From Methylotenera_A sp044228245 (GTDB taxonomy: Bacteria; Pseudomonadota; Gammaproteobacteria; Burkholderiales; Methylophilaceae), in the NCBI GenBank assembly GCA_044228245.1, contig JBGAVG010000003.1:263292-327291 (forward strand): a stretch of DNA of 64,000 bases. The letters are read 5' to 3'. Numbering within the stretch: the stretch's first letter is position 1; every line of letters begins with the position of its first letter. Position numbers and translations under genes: made by a program. Shown one piece after another: positions 27,389 through 35,843 of the stretch. The notes below the pieces were generated by a model. The model was not told the DNA's origin. It saw nothing but the letters and a program-made list of their open reading frames with translations, and did not search any database.

Positions 27389-28714
27389 TTAAGCCTTGAT
27401 TTTGAAAGCGCTCGCATAGGCGGCGGGGTTGCTGCCATCCCACACAATGCCATCCATGAGTTTTGAGCTGCGCATTTCGCTTTTAGGCACACTCACCCCC
27501 AGTTGGCTGGCGGCCTGGCTGTAAAGCTCAACCTGGTTCACTTTTTTAGCGATGCCCAAGTAATCAGGATCAGACTTCAGCATGCCCCAGCGTTTGTGCT
27601 GTGTTAAGAACCACATGCCATCGGATATGTACGGGAACGGCACTTTGCCGTCGTCATAAAACTTCATGTAATTAGCGTCTTTCCATTTTTTGCCATTGCC
27701 GTTGTCGTAATCCCCCAGGAAACGGCCTAAAATGACATCTTTTGGTGCGTTTACATAGGATTTGCCAGATATCAGTTCTGCTACCTTGGCACGGTTTGCT
27801 GTGGCATCAATGTATTTGCTGGCCTCTAAAATCGCCATCATCATGGCGCGTGCCGTATTAGGATTTTTGGCGACAAATTCAGCCGTTGCACCCAATACTT
27901 TTTCCGGATGGTCTACCCAGATATCTTGGCTGGTAGCTACGGTGTAACCTACTTTGTCGTAAATGGCGCGCGCATTCCACGGCTCGCCTACGCAGTAGCC
28001 ATCCATGTTGCCGATACGCATATTGGCCACCATCTGTGGGGGGGGCACCACAATGTTTTTCACATCTTTTACCGGGTCGATGCCATTCGCCGCCAGCCAG
28101 TAATTCAGCCACATGGCATGCGTACCGGTAGGGAAGGTTTGCGCAAAGGTAAAATCACGGTTTTCATTCGCCATCACGCGTTTAAGTGTTTTGCCATCTT
28201 TTACGCCTTTATCTTTCAGTTGATTTGATAGCGTAATACCTTGGCCGTTGTGATTTAAAGCCATGAGCACGGCCATATCTTTTTGCTGGCCGCCAATGCC
28301 CATTTGCACGCCATACACCAGGCCATACAGCACGTGTGCAGCGTGTAGTTCGCCATTCACAACTTTATCGCGCACGCCAGCCCAAGAGGCTTCTTTAGAC
28401 GGCGTAATTTTGATGCCATATTTTTTATCGAAGCCCATTTCGGCTGCCACGACAATGGGGGCGCAGTCTGTGAGGGGAATGAAACCAATTTTTACCTCGG
28501 TAATTTCAGGTGCGTCCGAACCTGCCGCATACGCCATGCTCCTGATGCCGGCCGGCATCATGTTCATCATCGCAGCTGCGCCAAACGCACCGGCGATGCT
28601 GTGTTTGAAAAAGTTACGGCGGCTTGCGTCAACAGATTGAGTTCCTGCCCCGGCAGCTTCGGTCACAGAGGTCGCGTCGATTAAGGTTGATGCTGGTTTC
28701 ACTTCTTTACTCAT
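27389..28714 (-). CDS. nrtA: Nitrate ABC transporter substrate-binding protein (NrtA)
   Basis: Periplasmic nitrate/nitrite-binding protein of 441 residues. A long Tat-type leader (SRRNFFKHSIAGAFGAAAMM, twin Arg near residue 32) precedes the mature sequence, so the protein should be exported folded. The NrtA/NasS-family features include IGFIPLTDCAPIVVA near residue 75, the FPTGTHAMWLNYWLAANGIDP stretch and CVGEPWNARA. Related cytoplasmic NasS proteins sense nitrate and sequester NasT, but they lack a leader; this one looks like the transporter component. Translation starts from TAGGAG-TAAAAA-ATG. An ANTAR-type attenuator lies directly upstream. Confidence 0.94.
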   Translation of the reverse strand: MSKEVKPASTLIDATSVTEAAGAGTQSVDASRRNFFKHSIAGAFGAAAMMNMMPAGIRSMAYAAGSDAPEITEVKIGFIPLTDCAPIVVAAEMGFDKKYGIKITPSKEASWAGVRDKVVNGELHAAHVLYGLVYGVQMGIGGQQKDMAVLMALNHNGQGITLSNQLKDKGVKDGKTLKRVMANENRDFTFAQTFPTGTHAMWLNYWLAANGIDPVKDVKNIVVPPPQMVANMRIGNMDGYCVGEPWNARAIYDKVGYTVATSQDIWVDHPEKVLGATAEFVAKNPNTARAMMMAILEASKYIDATANRAKVAELISGKSYVNAPKDVILGRFLGDYDNGNGKKWKDANYMKFYDDGKVPFPYISDGMWFLTQHKRWGMLKSDPDYLGIAKKVNQVELYSQAASQLGVSVPKSEMRSSKLMDGIVWDGSNPAAYASAFKIKA

Positions 28715-28744
28715 TTTTTACTCCTAGCTAAAAATTTTGCCCAT

Positions 28745-28795
28745 AAAAAAGGCGCCTTAACGGCAAGGGTGCTAACCTCGCTATTAAGACGCCTT
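28745..28795 (-). terminator. Intrinsic terminator in the nrtA leader (attenuator)
   Basis: On the minus strand AAGGCGTCTTAA and TTAAGGCGCCTT form a 12-bp stem with one G-U pair. The 3' arm runs into TTTTTT, 31 bases before the nrtA ATG. A terminator placed between a leader and the first gene is the hallmark of attenuation. The 5' arm is shared with the second ANTAR-type hairpin, so the two structures exclude each other. Confidence 0.85.
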
Positions 28796-28860
28796 TGTCT
28801 TATATTTCAATTACTTAAATTTAAATTATGCGTTTAAATTCACCGCGCCGTCATTGGCAC
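28785..28860 (-). promoter_or_regulatory. ANTAR-target RNA: tandem hexaloop hairpins P1 and P2 in the nrtA leader
   Basis: Two minus-strand hairpins have six-base loops with A at loop position 1 and G at position 4, the established ANTAR recognition pattern. P1 (28845-28860) is GTGCC-AATGAC-GGCGC, a 5-bp stem with one G-U pair. P2 (28785-28802) is TAAGAC-AAAGGC-GTCTTA, a perfect 6-bp stem. P2's 3' arm is also the 5' arm of the downstream terminator. NasT, encoded immediately upstream, should stabilise P1-P2 and so prevent termination. The linker is 42 bases. Confidence 0.85.
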
Positions 28861-28911
28861 ATCTAAAACTTTGTGGTTTCCCGCCGTTGGGTAAACACAT
28901 TGACTTGATAA

Positions 28912-29490
28912 CTAAACAATCAGCATCGAGGCTGCCTCTATCAACTGATTCGATAAATCGGCCAGTTTCATATTCTTTTTCATCGCCATGCTGCGCAATA
29001 GACCATAAGCCTCTTCCTCATCCAGATTGCGCTGTTTCATCAGCAACCCTTTGGCGCGCTCAATAATCTTGCGTTCATCCAACTGTGTTTTAGCCATGGC
29101 CAACTCGGTACGTAAATGTTTAAATTCCTCAAATCTGGCAACTGCAGCATCAATCACGGGCGTCAACCTTTCGCTGGGAATGGTCCCCACCACGTATGCA
29201 CTTACCCCTGCCTGCGTGGCGGTTTTAATTTTTTCTTTATCGCCATCATGCGTAAACATCACTACCGGGCGCGGGTGATGCATACTCATGACACATAAGT
29301 TTTCCAAGGTGTCGCGACTAGGTGAGTCCGTATCAATAATGACAACATCCGGCTGCAATTCACAGCAGGCGCCCTCCAGGTTGACCGTGTCTTTCAGATG
29401 TGCAATCACTTCGTACCCGGTATCAAGCAGAGATTGCTTGAGTGACTTGGTGCGGTCACGGTTATTATCGACAATCATTACTTTTAACAT
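28912..29490 (-). CDS. nasT: NasT, ANTAR-domain nitrate response antiterminator
   Basis: RNA-binding response regulator of 192 residues. The receiver domain covers about 1-120 with the acidic residue near position 8 and the phospho-acceptor position Asp53 in VVIIDTDSPS. A helical linker leads to the ANTAR domain at about 130-187 (LDERKIIERAKGLLMKQRNLDEEEAYGLLR). Such proteins prevent termination in nitrate-assimilation leaders. In Azotobacter, Paracoccus and Pseudomonas the nitrate sensor NasS holds NasT inactive. No nasS gene accompanies nasT here. It heads the operon, is preceded by a consensus sigma-54 promoter, and is followed by its likely RNA target 52 bases past the stop. Confidence 0.94.
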   Translation of the reverse strand: MLKVMIVDNNRDRTKSLKQSLLDTGYEVIAHLKDTVNLEGACCELQPDVVIIDTDSPSRDTLENLCVMSMHHPRPVVMFTHDGDKEKIKTATQAGVSAYVVGTIPSERLTPVIDAAVARFEEFKHLRTELAMAKTQLDERKIIERAKGLLMKQRNLDEEEAYGLLRSMAMKKNMKLADLSNQLIEAASMLIV

Positions 29491-29523
29491 GGCAACTTAA
29501 ATGGATGAATCAATTGACTATAG

Positions 29524-29538
29524 GCAATTGCCGTGCCA
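29524..29538 (-). promoter_or_regulatory. Sigma-54 promoter of nasT-nrtABD
   Basis: On the minus strand TGGCACGGCAATTGC matches TGGCACG-N4-TTGC at every conserved position, with GG-N10-GC spacing. Transcription would start about 22 bases before the nasT ATG. Confidence 0.8.
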
Positions 29539-29625
29539 GCTTGGAGTGCGCGACTTATCACTTTGAATCAATTGGATTTTATATGGAATGATTGCAAAAT
29601 TTGATTAGCGGGAAAATATGTCAAA

Positions 29626-29650
29626 TGCACAGAAAGTGTGCGTATGCACC
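29626..29650. promoter_or_regulatory. NtrC-type enhancer site upstream of nasT
   Basis: TGCAC-AGAAAGT-GTGCG (29626-29642) matches the NtrC site TGCAC-N7-GTGCA except for the last base. It is followed by a half-site TGCACC at 29645-29650. It sits about 110-135 bases upstream of the sigma-54 transcription start, a usual enhancer distance. Confidence 0.6.
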
Positions 29651-29677
29651 ACATAAAAATTAGTTTGCCTGAATTGG

Positions 29678-29691
29678 TTGATTTAAATCAA
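29678..29691. promoter_or_regulatory. FNR/DNR-type box upstream of narXL
   Basis: TTGAT-TTAA-ATCAA is a perfect anaerobox, centred 90 bases before the narX ATG. If it acts as a class II site at -41.5, transcription starts near 29726. It is the only perfect TTGAT-N4-ATCAA I found in the intergenic regions of the nitrogen block. Confidence 0.7.
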
Positions 29692-29774
29692 GGTGATTTG
29701 TTAAATCCAAAATTTGGATTCAGGCGCATGTTAAAGTGACAAATTTGGCTGGGTTGGAAAGGAATCTGCTCTCT

Positions 29775-31217
29775 ATGATGAAGCTAAAGATACGAGACAA
29801 AATCATCGGGCTGCTGGTATTTTATTTTTTAGTCGCACTGGTTGCGATAGGCTCAACCTTGCTGGTGTCGTGGCGCCTGGAAGGCGGTGCGGCGGCCATT
29901 AATGATGCGGGGCGCGAGCGCATGCGTTCGTATCGTATTGCATATTTACTGGAGCAACAAGTAAAACTGCCCACTGCGCAGTTGCGCAGTGATATTGATC
30001 ATGAAATTGCTTTGTTTGAGAAAACCTTGACTGAGCTGGAATTGGGGAATCCACAAAGACCGTTATTCTTACCCAAGGATGCAGATGTCAGAAAACAGAT
30101 GGTGCAACTGCGTCAGTCGTGGAATGCCGACATTAATCCTTATATTATGCGGGTTCTCAATACTTCAGACACCGCTGAACAGCAAGCCCTGCTGGCGAAG
30201 TACCGGCCTATGCTGGAGCGATTTGTAGCAGGCATTAATGAACTGGTGACCATGGTAGAGCATAGTAATGCACGTGCCACTACTTTATTGCGTTTTTTGC
30301 AGATCGCCCTAGTGAGTTTGGCGCTTGTAGGGACGGTGCTGCTGGTTTATTTATTCTCGCACATGGTGGTGCGCCCGGTGATGCGCCTGCGTGAAGGGAT
30401 CCAACGCATGGCAGAAGCGGATTTTGATGTGCGCCTGCCTGTCACCAGCAACGATGAGCTTGGAGAACTGGCTGGCGGATTTAACCGCATGGCGGGTGAA
30501 TTACATGACATTTACGCTACGCTCGAACAGCGTGTGGAAGAAAAAACGCGCAGTATTGAAGCTAAAAATAAAGAATTGGTCGCACTGGATAAGGAAGTAG
30601 CGATTTCAGAAGAACGTAACCTGCTGGCGCAGGAGCTGCATGACAGCATCGCGCAGTCATTGGCGTTTCTCAATATTCAGGTGCAGCTGCTGCAGGAAGA
30701 TCTGCAAAAAGACCGCATTACAGAGGCTTTGAAGAGTCTGGCGCAGATTCGCGAGGGCGTTCAGGAGAGCTATGATGATGTGCGGGAATTGCTGGTGCAT
30801 TTCCGTACCCGCATTGGCAGTACTGATCTGGAAACGGCTATTCGCAGCGCTTTGGAGAAATTTGAAGGACAAACGGGAATTGAGGCGGTTTTCACAGCGC
30901 AAGGCAGCGCCCCTGAACTACAGCCCGAACAAGTATTGCAGATTATGCACATCGTGCAGGAGTCGCTTTCTAATGTGCGTAAACACGCAAAAGCCAGCCG
31001 TGTGGAAGTGAAACTGGGCTGTGCGGAACAGTGCGTAATTGATATACAGGACAATGGCGTTGGTTTTGATGCATCGCGTGACGCAGGCGACAGTCATGTC
31101 GGCTTGCGCATCATGCGCGAGCGCGCCCACCGCATTGGTGCGGAGCTTTCTTTTGACGCCGAGCCTGACAAGGGAACACGTATTTGCCTTATACTTCCTG
31201 AAAACTTGCAAGAATAA
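29775..31217 (+). CDS. narX: NarX-type nitrate/nitrite sensor histidine kinase
   Basis: Membrane sensor of about 480 residues from the ATG at 29775; a GTG 13 codons upstream is also open, but GGAAAGGAA suits the ATG. Helix 1 spans about 10-32. The periplasmic P-box AINDAGRERMRSYR (41-54) is the nitrate-binding signature of NarX/NarQ. A second helix lies near 180-200 and is followed by HAMP. The HisKA_3 domain has ERNLLAQELHDSIAQ (His about 289), and the HATPase_c domain has DNGVGFD and GLRIMRERA. It is about 120 residues shorter than E. coli NarX because the central module between HAMP and kinase is nearly absent. narL follows 8 bases downstream. Confidence 0.92.
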   Translation: MMKLKIRDKIIGLLVFYFLVALVAIGSTLLVSWRLEGGAAAINDAGRERMRSYRIAYLLEQQVKLPTAQLRSDIDHEIALFEKTLTELELGNPQRPLFLPKDADVRKQMVQLRQSWNADINPYIMRVLNTSDTAEQQALLAKYRPMLERFVAGINELVTMVEHSNARATTLLRFLQIALVSLALVGTVLLVYLFSHMVVRPVMRLREGIQRMAEADFDVRLPVTSNDELGELAGGFNRMAGELHDIYATLEQRVEEKTRSIEAKNKELVALDKEVAISEERNLLAQELHDSIAQSLAFLNIQVQLLQEDLQKDRITEALKSLAQIREGVQESYDDVRELLVHFRTRIGSTDLETAIRSALEKFEGQTGIEAVFTAQGSAPELQPEQVLQIMHIVQESLSNVRKHAKASRVEVKLGCAEQCVIDIQDNGVGFDASRDAGDSHVGLRIMRERAHRIGAELSFDAEPDKGTRICLILPENLQE

Positions 31218-31225
31218 CAGACCAT

Positions 31226-31876
31226 ATGAAGCCGGTTCGAGTACTGATTGTTGACGACCACACGCTGTTTCGCAGTGGCATCAAGTTATTGCTGGAGCGC
31301 CAGGAAGGGTTTGAGGTGGTCGGCGAGGCAGGCGATGGGCTGGAAGGTGTCAAGCGCGCCAAACAACTCAAGCCGGATGTCGTGCTGCTGGATTTGCACA
31401 TGCCGGGCACCAGTGGCTTGCAAGCCATCCCATTGTTGCGAGAAGAAGCGCCGCAGAGCCAAATTATTATGCTGACAGTGTCTGAAGACGCCGATGATTT
31501 GCTGGAAGCCTTGCGTGCCGGTGCACGTGGCTATCTGTTGAAAAACATTGAGACCGATTTTTTGCTGGATTCCATTCGCCGCGCCGCGGCAGGCGAATCC
31601 GTGATGTCATCGCAAATGGCCGGTAAGCTGGCGGATGCCATGCGCATGCCGCAAAAGGGTAACGCCAGAGAAGCGGGGCTTGAGAAACTCACGCCGCGTG
31701 AGCGTGAAATCATTGTCATGCTGGCGCGTGGCGCCAGCAATAAAGAAATCGCACGTTCACTTGACTTGGCGGAGTCTACCGTCAAAATCCATGTGCAAGG
31801 CATCCTGCGTAAGCTCAATCTGGCCAGCCGCGTGCAGGCTGCAGTCTATGCGGTAGAGCATGGGCTGGTAGCATAA
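31226..31876 (+). CDS. narL: NarL-family response regulator
   Basis: DNA-binding response regulator of 216 residues, cognate to the NarX-like kinase just upstream. The receiver domain includes LIVDDHTLFRSG, phospho-acceptor Asp in VVLLDLHMPGTSG (about residue 57), the conserved Thr in IIMLTVSED and Lys in GYLLKNIE. The C-terminal LuxR/NarL HTH (about 150-212) has LTPREREIIVMLARGASNKEIA followed by STVKIHVQGILRKL. Likely targets are the nearby nar and possibly nos genes, an inference from position. A terminator hairpin follows directly. Confidence 0.94.
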   Translation: MKPVRVLIVDDHTLFRSGIKLLLERQEGFEVVGEAGDGLEGVKRAKQLKPDVVLLDLHMPGTSGLQAIPLLREEAPQSQIIMLTVSEDADDLLEALRAGARGYLLKNIETDFLLDSIRRAAAGESVMSSQMAGKLADAMRMPQKGNAREAGLEKLTPREREIIVMLARGASNKEIARSLDLAESTVKIHVQGILRKLNLASRVQAAVYAVEHGLVA

Positions 31877-31879
31877 ACC

Positions 31880-31897
31880 GCTGGAAACCAGCTTTTT
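31880..31897 (+). terminator. Intrinsic terminator of narXL
   Basis: GCTGG-AAA-CCAGC followed by TTTTT, starting 4 bases after the narL stop. The stem is only 5 bp but perfect. It separates narXL from the convergent nosL. Confidence 0.7.
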
Positions 31898-31905
31898 CTG
31901 AGGCG

Positions 31906-32436
31906 CTACATGTGTTGATCGTGCAGGGCGCCGCCATCAAGAGCGGCCATATCCGGCGTGATTTCACCAAATTTATACACTTTGCCGCCGTTAGCTCTGA
32001 TAAATTCTTTGGCATCATCCTCTTTGGCAAATGAACCGAAAGTTGGCCCCATTGAGCCCATTTTTTTTGAGCCGACAACATAAAAAGCACTTTTTGCGTC
32101 AATCCAGTGCCCTTTCGGCTCCTCCCACTGGGTTTGCCCCATATCCTGCACATAAATAGCATCCACTTTGCGCGCTTGCTCTGGCTTGAGGTAGATATCG
32201 AACATTTCCATCAAGTCGCAGAAGTATTCCGGTGCGGTAGCCTCGGCGTAAATAATTTGAGCTTTGGGGCCTGGATAGTCGGCGAGGGTCATGCCATCCA
32301 GGCTGCATGCGGTTTCACGCGTTATTTCAACCGGCGCAATGTTTTGTGCCGCCTGCTGACTACAGGCAGCCAGCAGAACAGCCGACAGCAGCCAGGCGTG
32401 GTGGGAGTTAAATAGCATTGTCGTCATAAATTTCAT
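31906..32436 (-). CDS. nosL: NosL, copper-binding lipoprotein for N2O reductase maturation
   Basis: A 176-residue lipoprotein with lipobox LLAAC (Cys25) after a short hydrophobic leader. NosL delivers Cu(I) to the NosDFY machinery that builds the CuZ site of NosZ. Family features here are the CSLDGMTLADYPGPKAQI region (Cys and Met as copper ligands), AFYVVGSKKMGSMGPTFGSF and the FIRANGGKVY segment. The C-terminus is His/Met-containing (ALHDQHM). Its ATG overlaps the nosY stop (ATGA), so the two are translationally coupled. Last gene of the nos cluster, convergent with narL. Confidence 0.92.
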   Translation of the reverse strand: MKFMTTMLFNSHHAWLLSAVLLAACSQQAAQNIAPVEITRETACSLDGMTLADYPGPKAQIIYAEATAPEYFCDLMEMFDIYLKPEQARKVDAIYVQDMGQTQWEEPKGHWIDAKSAFYVVGSKKMGSMGPTFGSFAKEDDAKEFIRANGGKVYKFGEITPDMAALDGGALHDQHM

Positions 32437-33250
32437 CGTTTAAATTTCCAAAGGGCAATCGAAAGTGGTGCTGCAATCCATAGCAGCATAATGCCGCCTA
32501 GTAACCATGGGTTGGCTAGCTCTTCGGGAAAGACTGTCGCCATGCCATACAGAGTACGTACATCATCCAGGCTAAAAATATTCAATACACGGAAAACATC
32601 AGCAGGGTTGAGTAATAGCAGGTACGGAAAGATTGCACCGCCATAGTGCCCGCCCGTTGCAACTAACGCGCCGAGTAATAGCAAGTCAAACACCAGAACA
32701 AAGAAAAACCACAAAGCAATGGCTAGACCGGAGGCCCCGGCACGGTCAGTGGCAAATACTGAGATCATCACCGCCAGGCTGAGAAAAGTCATGCCGAGCA
32801 GCACCGAGCTTAGTATGAAGCCGCTGTAGTTCAGCAGCGCATACAGATCTAGCTGATTTGCCATGGCAACGCCCGCTAAGCCGAAGCCCGCCACCGTAGA
32901 AAGCGCCAGCGCGGCGGATAGCCCTAAATATTTGCCTAGTATCAACTCCAGCCGGGTAATGGGCATGGTCAGCAATAAATCCAGCGAGCCGCGTTCACGC
33001 TCGCCGACAATGGCATCGAAGCCTAGAATCAGGGCAATTAACGGAATCAGATAAATGACCAGGCTGACCAGGCTGGCAATGGTGATTTCAATAGAGCGAA
33101 AGCCCACCGCACCTTGTTGTGCAGCGCCAAAATAGGCAATCACCAGTGCGAAGGCAGCGAACACTACCGCAATCGCCAATACCCAGCGATTGCGGATGCG
33201 ATCCCGAAATTCTTTGCCGGCAATCGTGCCGAGTTGTGCGAATTCAATCA

Positions 33251-33251
<1 letters not shown>
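32433..33251 (-). CDS. nosY: NosY, ABC-type permease for NosZ maturation
   Basis: Inner-membrane ABC-2-type permease of 272 residues with about six helices; it forms the NosDFY complex that passes a sulfur species or copper-site component to the periplasm. The frame is open 43 codons further into nosF. The ATG of MIEFAQLGTIAGKEFRDRIRNRW is chosen because it overlaps the nosF stop (TAATG) and matches known NosY starts. VGERERGSLDLLLTMPITR is the typical cytoplasmic coupling stretch. Confidence 0.93.
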
Positions 33252-34139
<888 letters not shown>

Positions 34140-34159
<20 letters not shown>

Positions 34160-35408
34160 GCCACTGCCTCCAGTCTGTGTGTTGCGGCGTTGTACGAGGA
34201 ACAGAGTCCACCACGCTGGGTGCACGTAACAAAGGAAATTGCCGGGCGATCAATCGCAAGCTTTGTACTGCCGGGCTGCCAAGCAGCAGTTTCATCATCG
34301 GGTGCTTCCAGGAAAGCCTGTCCACCATGTCATTGGCTTCGTATGGGATATCGCCGCGGCCGTTACCATCGCGATCCCAGCCTAGATAGTTGCTCCAATA
34401 ATTGCCCTCTTTCACGCCCCAGGCTTCGTCGCGCGAGGCAACGTACTTCACCTGCTCATGATTGGCAATGAAGTCGTTGGCCTCAACTGAATTGCGTGTT
34501 GAGCCGGCTGACAGGTGAACACCGGTCTGGTTATCTACCACCAGATTACCTCGCAGGGTAATGTATTCGGCATCGTAGATAAAAAAGCCACGCATATTGC
34601 CAGCAACAATATTGTTCTCAATGACCGAATCCTGAATAGTACGCAGCATGATGCCGTGATCGGAGTTGCCCCAAGCAATGTTGTTGCGTACTTCTTGATT
34701 GCGTACTTCCATTAATGCCAAGCCACCACGGTTGAGATATGTCTCGTTATCTTCCCATACGTTATTGTATGAGTTCATGTAATGGGTGCCATAGCGGCTG
34801 TGGTGCAAGCGATTCTTGCGAAACTGCGCATGGTGGGAGACATCCACGTAGATGGCATCGCGCACAAAACTGATATTGTTGCTAATAATTCTGGCGCCCT
34901 CGGTGTCGTAGAGCTGGATGCCGTTACCGCGCTGGCTGGAATAGAAATCGCGTTTACCTGTAATGTTGTTGTGCTCCACCACTACATTGTTGGCACCCTG
35001 TATCCATAGGCCAAACAAGTTGTAGGTAAGGTCACAGTTGCGGACTTGAGTTCGGTGCGCGCCTGGTTGGATATAGATACCTGCATTTTGCTTGCCCAAA
35101 TCGCTACCTGAGTTGGTGATAATGATGCCTTCAATCATTACATCGGGCGCGGTCACGCGAACGGTGTCGCCCAGCAGCCCGCCGGAAATGGTTGGTCGCC
35201 CCACGCCCTGCAGATGCAAGGTCTTGTCTATTATCAGGTTTTCTTGATAGTTTCCACGTTCAATCAGAACGGTGTCGCCCGGCGCTGCCTGAGCGATGGC
35301 GTCGGCAATGCGCTGCCCTGGCGCGACATGCCACTCGGCAGCTTGCACGCTTAAAGCTGCGAGGCATAGACACACAAAAAAGAAAACATTAATGCGATGA
35401 AAAAACAT
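34140..35408 (-). CDS. nosD: NosD, periplasmic copper-site assembly protein
   Basis: Periplasmic right-handed beta-helix (CASH/PbH1 repeats) protein that docks on NosFY and NosL during CuZ assembly. The chosen start MFFHRINVFFFVCLCLAA gives a signal peptide cleaved near VQAAEW and a length of 422 residues. The upstream 43 codons of open frame are not leader-like. Successive repeats of the NNIxxxxRG type follow, for instance NAGIYIQPGAHRTQVRNCDL and GNGIQLYDTEGARIISNN. The C-terminal segment SWKHPMMKLLL is hydrophobic. It starts 5 bases after the preceding membrane protein gene. Confidence 0.93.
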
Positions 35409-35413
35409 CAGTC

Positions 35414-35833
35414 TCACATTTGTAGCAAGCCGAGCGCCTTCAAGCCAACAAACAGCACTGCGCCGACAAGCAGATTTTTGAAAGAAACGTAGCACAGCAT
35501 GTCCATGATACTTGCAGGGCGATAATGGCGCTGCCACCAGGGGCCTTCTTTGATATAAGGTTTGGAGTACATGCGAATCACGATCTCAAACACACTCCAG
35601 CCTGCCCACCAGCCAATCACCGTGCCGGCAGTCGCCTTGCCCAGCCCTGCCATTACCCAGACTATGCTAACCGCCAGTGCTAGAACAATGCCTATCGCCA
35701 GCACCCATTTGTGATGCTGAAATCCACGCTGGCTCCATGGCCATAAGTGATCCAACGCTTCATGCAGCAGCCAGGCGTGAGCCGACTTCGCATAAGGCGG
35801 TAACAGATCTGGATCTAGATCAGGGGAACTCAT
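35414..35833 (-). CDS. Uncharacterised membrane protein between nosR and nosD
   Basis: Start MSSPDLDPDLLPPYAKSAH at 35833 is set by AGGAAACAACG just before it and gives 139 residues. The gene lies 10 bases after nosR and 5 before nosD, so it is inside the operon. A hydrophilic head with several Trp and His (HAWLLHEALDHLWPWSQRG) precedes two hydrophobic hairpin segments (about 45-80) and a last helix (about 115-136). I do not recognise it as NosX, NosC or a Tat component. Position suggests an accessory role in NosR/NosZ function or assembly, without evidence from motifs. Confidence 0.75.
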   Translation of the reverse strand: MSSPDLDPDLLPPYAKSAHAWLLHEALDHLWPWSQRGFQHHKWVLAIGIVLALAVSIVWVMAGLGKATAGTVIGWWAGWSVFEIVIRMYSKPYIKEGPWWQRHYRPASIMDMLCYVSFKNLLVGAVLFVGLKALGLLQM

Positions 35834-35843
35834 TCGTTGTTTC

